Origin: Chloroflexi bacterium 44-23
GTDB lineage: Bacteria > Chloroflexota > Anaerolineae > Anaerolineales > Anaerolineaceae
DNA length: 64,000 nucleotides
Reading direction: 5' to 3'
Assembly (NCBI GenBank): GCA_001899005.1
Contig: MKUW01000001.1
Coordinates: 1 to 64,000 of the forward strand
In this document: piece after piece, positions 63,149-64,000 of the stretch
How the letters are laid out: each line of letters begins with the position of its first letter
Numbering within the stretch: the first letter of the stretch is position 1
The notes under the pieces: model-generated
Told to the model about the DNA's origin: nothing
Databases searched by the model: none
The model's input: only the letters and a program-made list of their open reading frames with translations
Translations under genes and position numbers: made by a program

Positions 63149-63718
63149 ATGAAAAATAATGCTTCCCCAAAAGACAAGCTTTTTCAAACTGCGGCAAAAT
63201 TGTTCTTCCAGTACGGCTATCGCGCTGTTGGCGTAGACATGATCGCCGCGGAATCTGGCATTAGCAAAATGACCCTTTACCGGCACTACCCCTCCAAAGA
63301 TGATTTAATAATAGCCTTCCTAAAAGAAAGCGATGATGACTTTTGGAGCTATTTTGAGGACTCCACGCAAGGCGCACTTAGCGCACAGCAAAAATTACTG
63401 GCTTTCTTTCAAGGGCTGCAGGAATATGTCACCACCCCGGCTTGCTACGGGTGTCCCTTTTTAAATATTGTCGCTGAATACCCGCAAAACGATTACCCCG
63501 GCCACCAGATTGCGCAAGATCACAAACTTGCTGTTAGAGAACGCTTTTGGCTATTGGCAAAAGAGGCTGGTGCTAAAGATGCCTCCGCTCTGGCCGACCA
63601 ACTCATATTATTGATGGATGGTGCTTATATGGCATCCCGCATGTTTGGCAGCGTCAATCCCGCAGTCCGGCTTGCTGAAGCAGCCCGGGTTTTAATAGAT
63701 TCTGCGCTCGAAAAATGA
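63149..63718 (+). CDS. TetR/AcrR-family transcriptional regulator
   Basis: 189 aa from the ATG at 63149 (AGAGG upstream); longer upstream frames run through the operators. The N-terminal HTH has KLFQTAAKLFFQYGYRAVGVDMIAAESGISKMTLYRHYPSKDDLI, a clear TetR domain. The ligand-binding half contains a Cys pair in TPACYGCPF. It probably represses itself and the divergent F420-reductase-like gene from the two operators. The inducer is unknown. Confidence 0.93.
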   Translation: MKNNASPKDKLFQTAAKLFFQYGYRAVGVDMIAAESGISKMTLYRHYPSKDDLIIAFLKESDDDFWSYFEDSTQGALSAQQKLLAFFQGLQEYVTTPACYGCPFLNIVAEYPQNDYPGHQIAQDHKLAVRERFWLLAKEAGAKDASALADQLILLMDGAYMASRMFGSVNPAVRLAEAARVLIDSALEK

Positions 63719-64000
63719 ACCTTGAAATCAACTTAGGTTGTTGAATCGCCAGTAGGGCAGCAGCAGGTGCCAACTTATCTTTCAATCTCCATTTTGGTAC
63801 CTTAATTTAAGAGAAGATTACTCCAATTTGCAAGGAATTTAGAAAATATACTCGGCTGTTGCATTGTCCATGAGATTCTTCTGAAATTACTGAGGCTCAA
63901 TACATTTGGGATTAGGGAGCTTTTTTGCCCGAAGAAGCAATCCAGTCCCATACGGCGCAGATTGCTTCACTAGGTTGGTAATGTCAACTGGCCGCTGACT
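63719..64000. other. End-of-window sequence without a recognised gene
   Basis: About 280 bp after the TetR stop. No coding, terminator or repeat feature could be supported. The last part may belong to a feature outside the window. Confidence 0.4.

Noticed and set aside
1..64000. tRNA, rRNA or CRISPR arrays
   Set aside because: No cloverleaf with GTTCGAATC-type T-loop, no rRNA sequence, and no regularly spaced direct repeats were seen.

Overview
The window looks like a chromosomal segment of a Chloroflexota bacterium, most likely class Anaerolineae. This is inferred from style, not from a marker gene. Secreted proteins and lipoproteins carry Thr/Pro-rich linkers after the signal peptide, and one has the 'YYFPLIF'-type segment common in Chloroflexi exported proteins. 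There is a long ArsR-type regulator with a C-terminal winged helix, and there are F420-type oxidoreductase families. Base composition is moderate, with more AT-rich patches around the catalase, one small lipoprotein and the sugar operon. I see no tRNA, rRNA, CRISPR array, intact transposon or replication origin.

Layout. 0.1-8.4 kb: a molybdopterin oxidoreductase, a LysM surface protein, purA overlapping a lipoprotein gene, a large membrane protein, a repeat-rich gap and two exported proteins of unknown function. 8.4-14.4 kb: an ArsR-type regulator with a promoter/operator cluster and an MFS exporter, then a GH2 glycosidase overlapping a GPH-type sugar transporter. 14.7-25.8 kb: exported proteins with internal duplications (META domain, FmdE-like), a coiled-coil/AhpD-like/nitroreductase group, an EamA transporter, a ferritin-like protein, degraded mobile and phosphatase remnants, and a Fur-family/ZIP metal pair. 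25.8-33.7 kb: a DHA2 exporter, a rhodanese with an in-frame TGA that is probably selenocysteine, surE, a cupin, a hydrolase, a zinc ribbon protein and a quinate-dehydrogenase-like/nucleotidyltransferase pair.

33.9-45.7 kb is an accessory catabolic region entirely on the minus strand. It opens with an exact-consensus promoter, a palindromic operator and a LacI regulator. Two TIM-barrel isomerases, a DapA-like aldolase, a nitrate/taurine-type ABC importer, an NAD-dependent epimerase, a Gfo/Idh/MocA dehydrogenase, a luciferase-like monooxygenase, an FAH-family sugar-acid enzyme and a ribokinase-like kinase follow. Together they suggest uptake and breakdown of an unusual sugar acid or sugar conjugate.

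46-64 kb returns to mixed housekeeping: a B12-binding radical SAM enzyme, DegV and PlsC (lipid functions), a catalase that may be horizontally acquired, xpt-guaA (guanine nucleotide synthesis and salvage), a DinB-like protein, a broken GNAT gene, a K+/H+ antiporter, three membrane proteins, a frameshifted aldo/keto reductase, and an F420-reductase-like gene divergent from a TetR regulator with two near-identical operators between them.

The strongest observation is the rhodanese gene: TGA replaces the second Cys codon of the family CxC-P motif, the reading frame continues through the rest of the domain, and a bacterial SECIS-like hairpin lies just downstream. Other notable items are an IS3-derived miniature element, a dispersed hairpin repeat family, a 38-bp near-perfect palindrome, and several promoter/operator arrangements.
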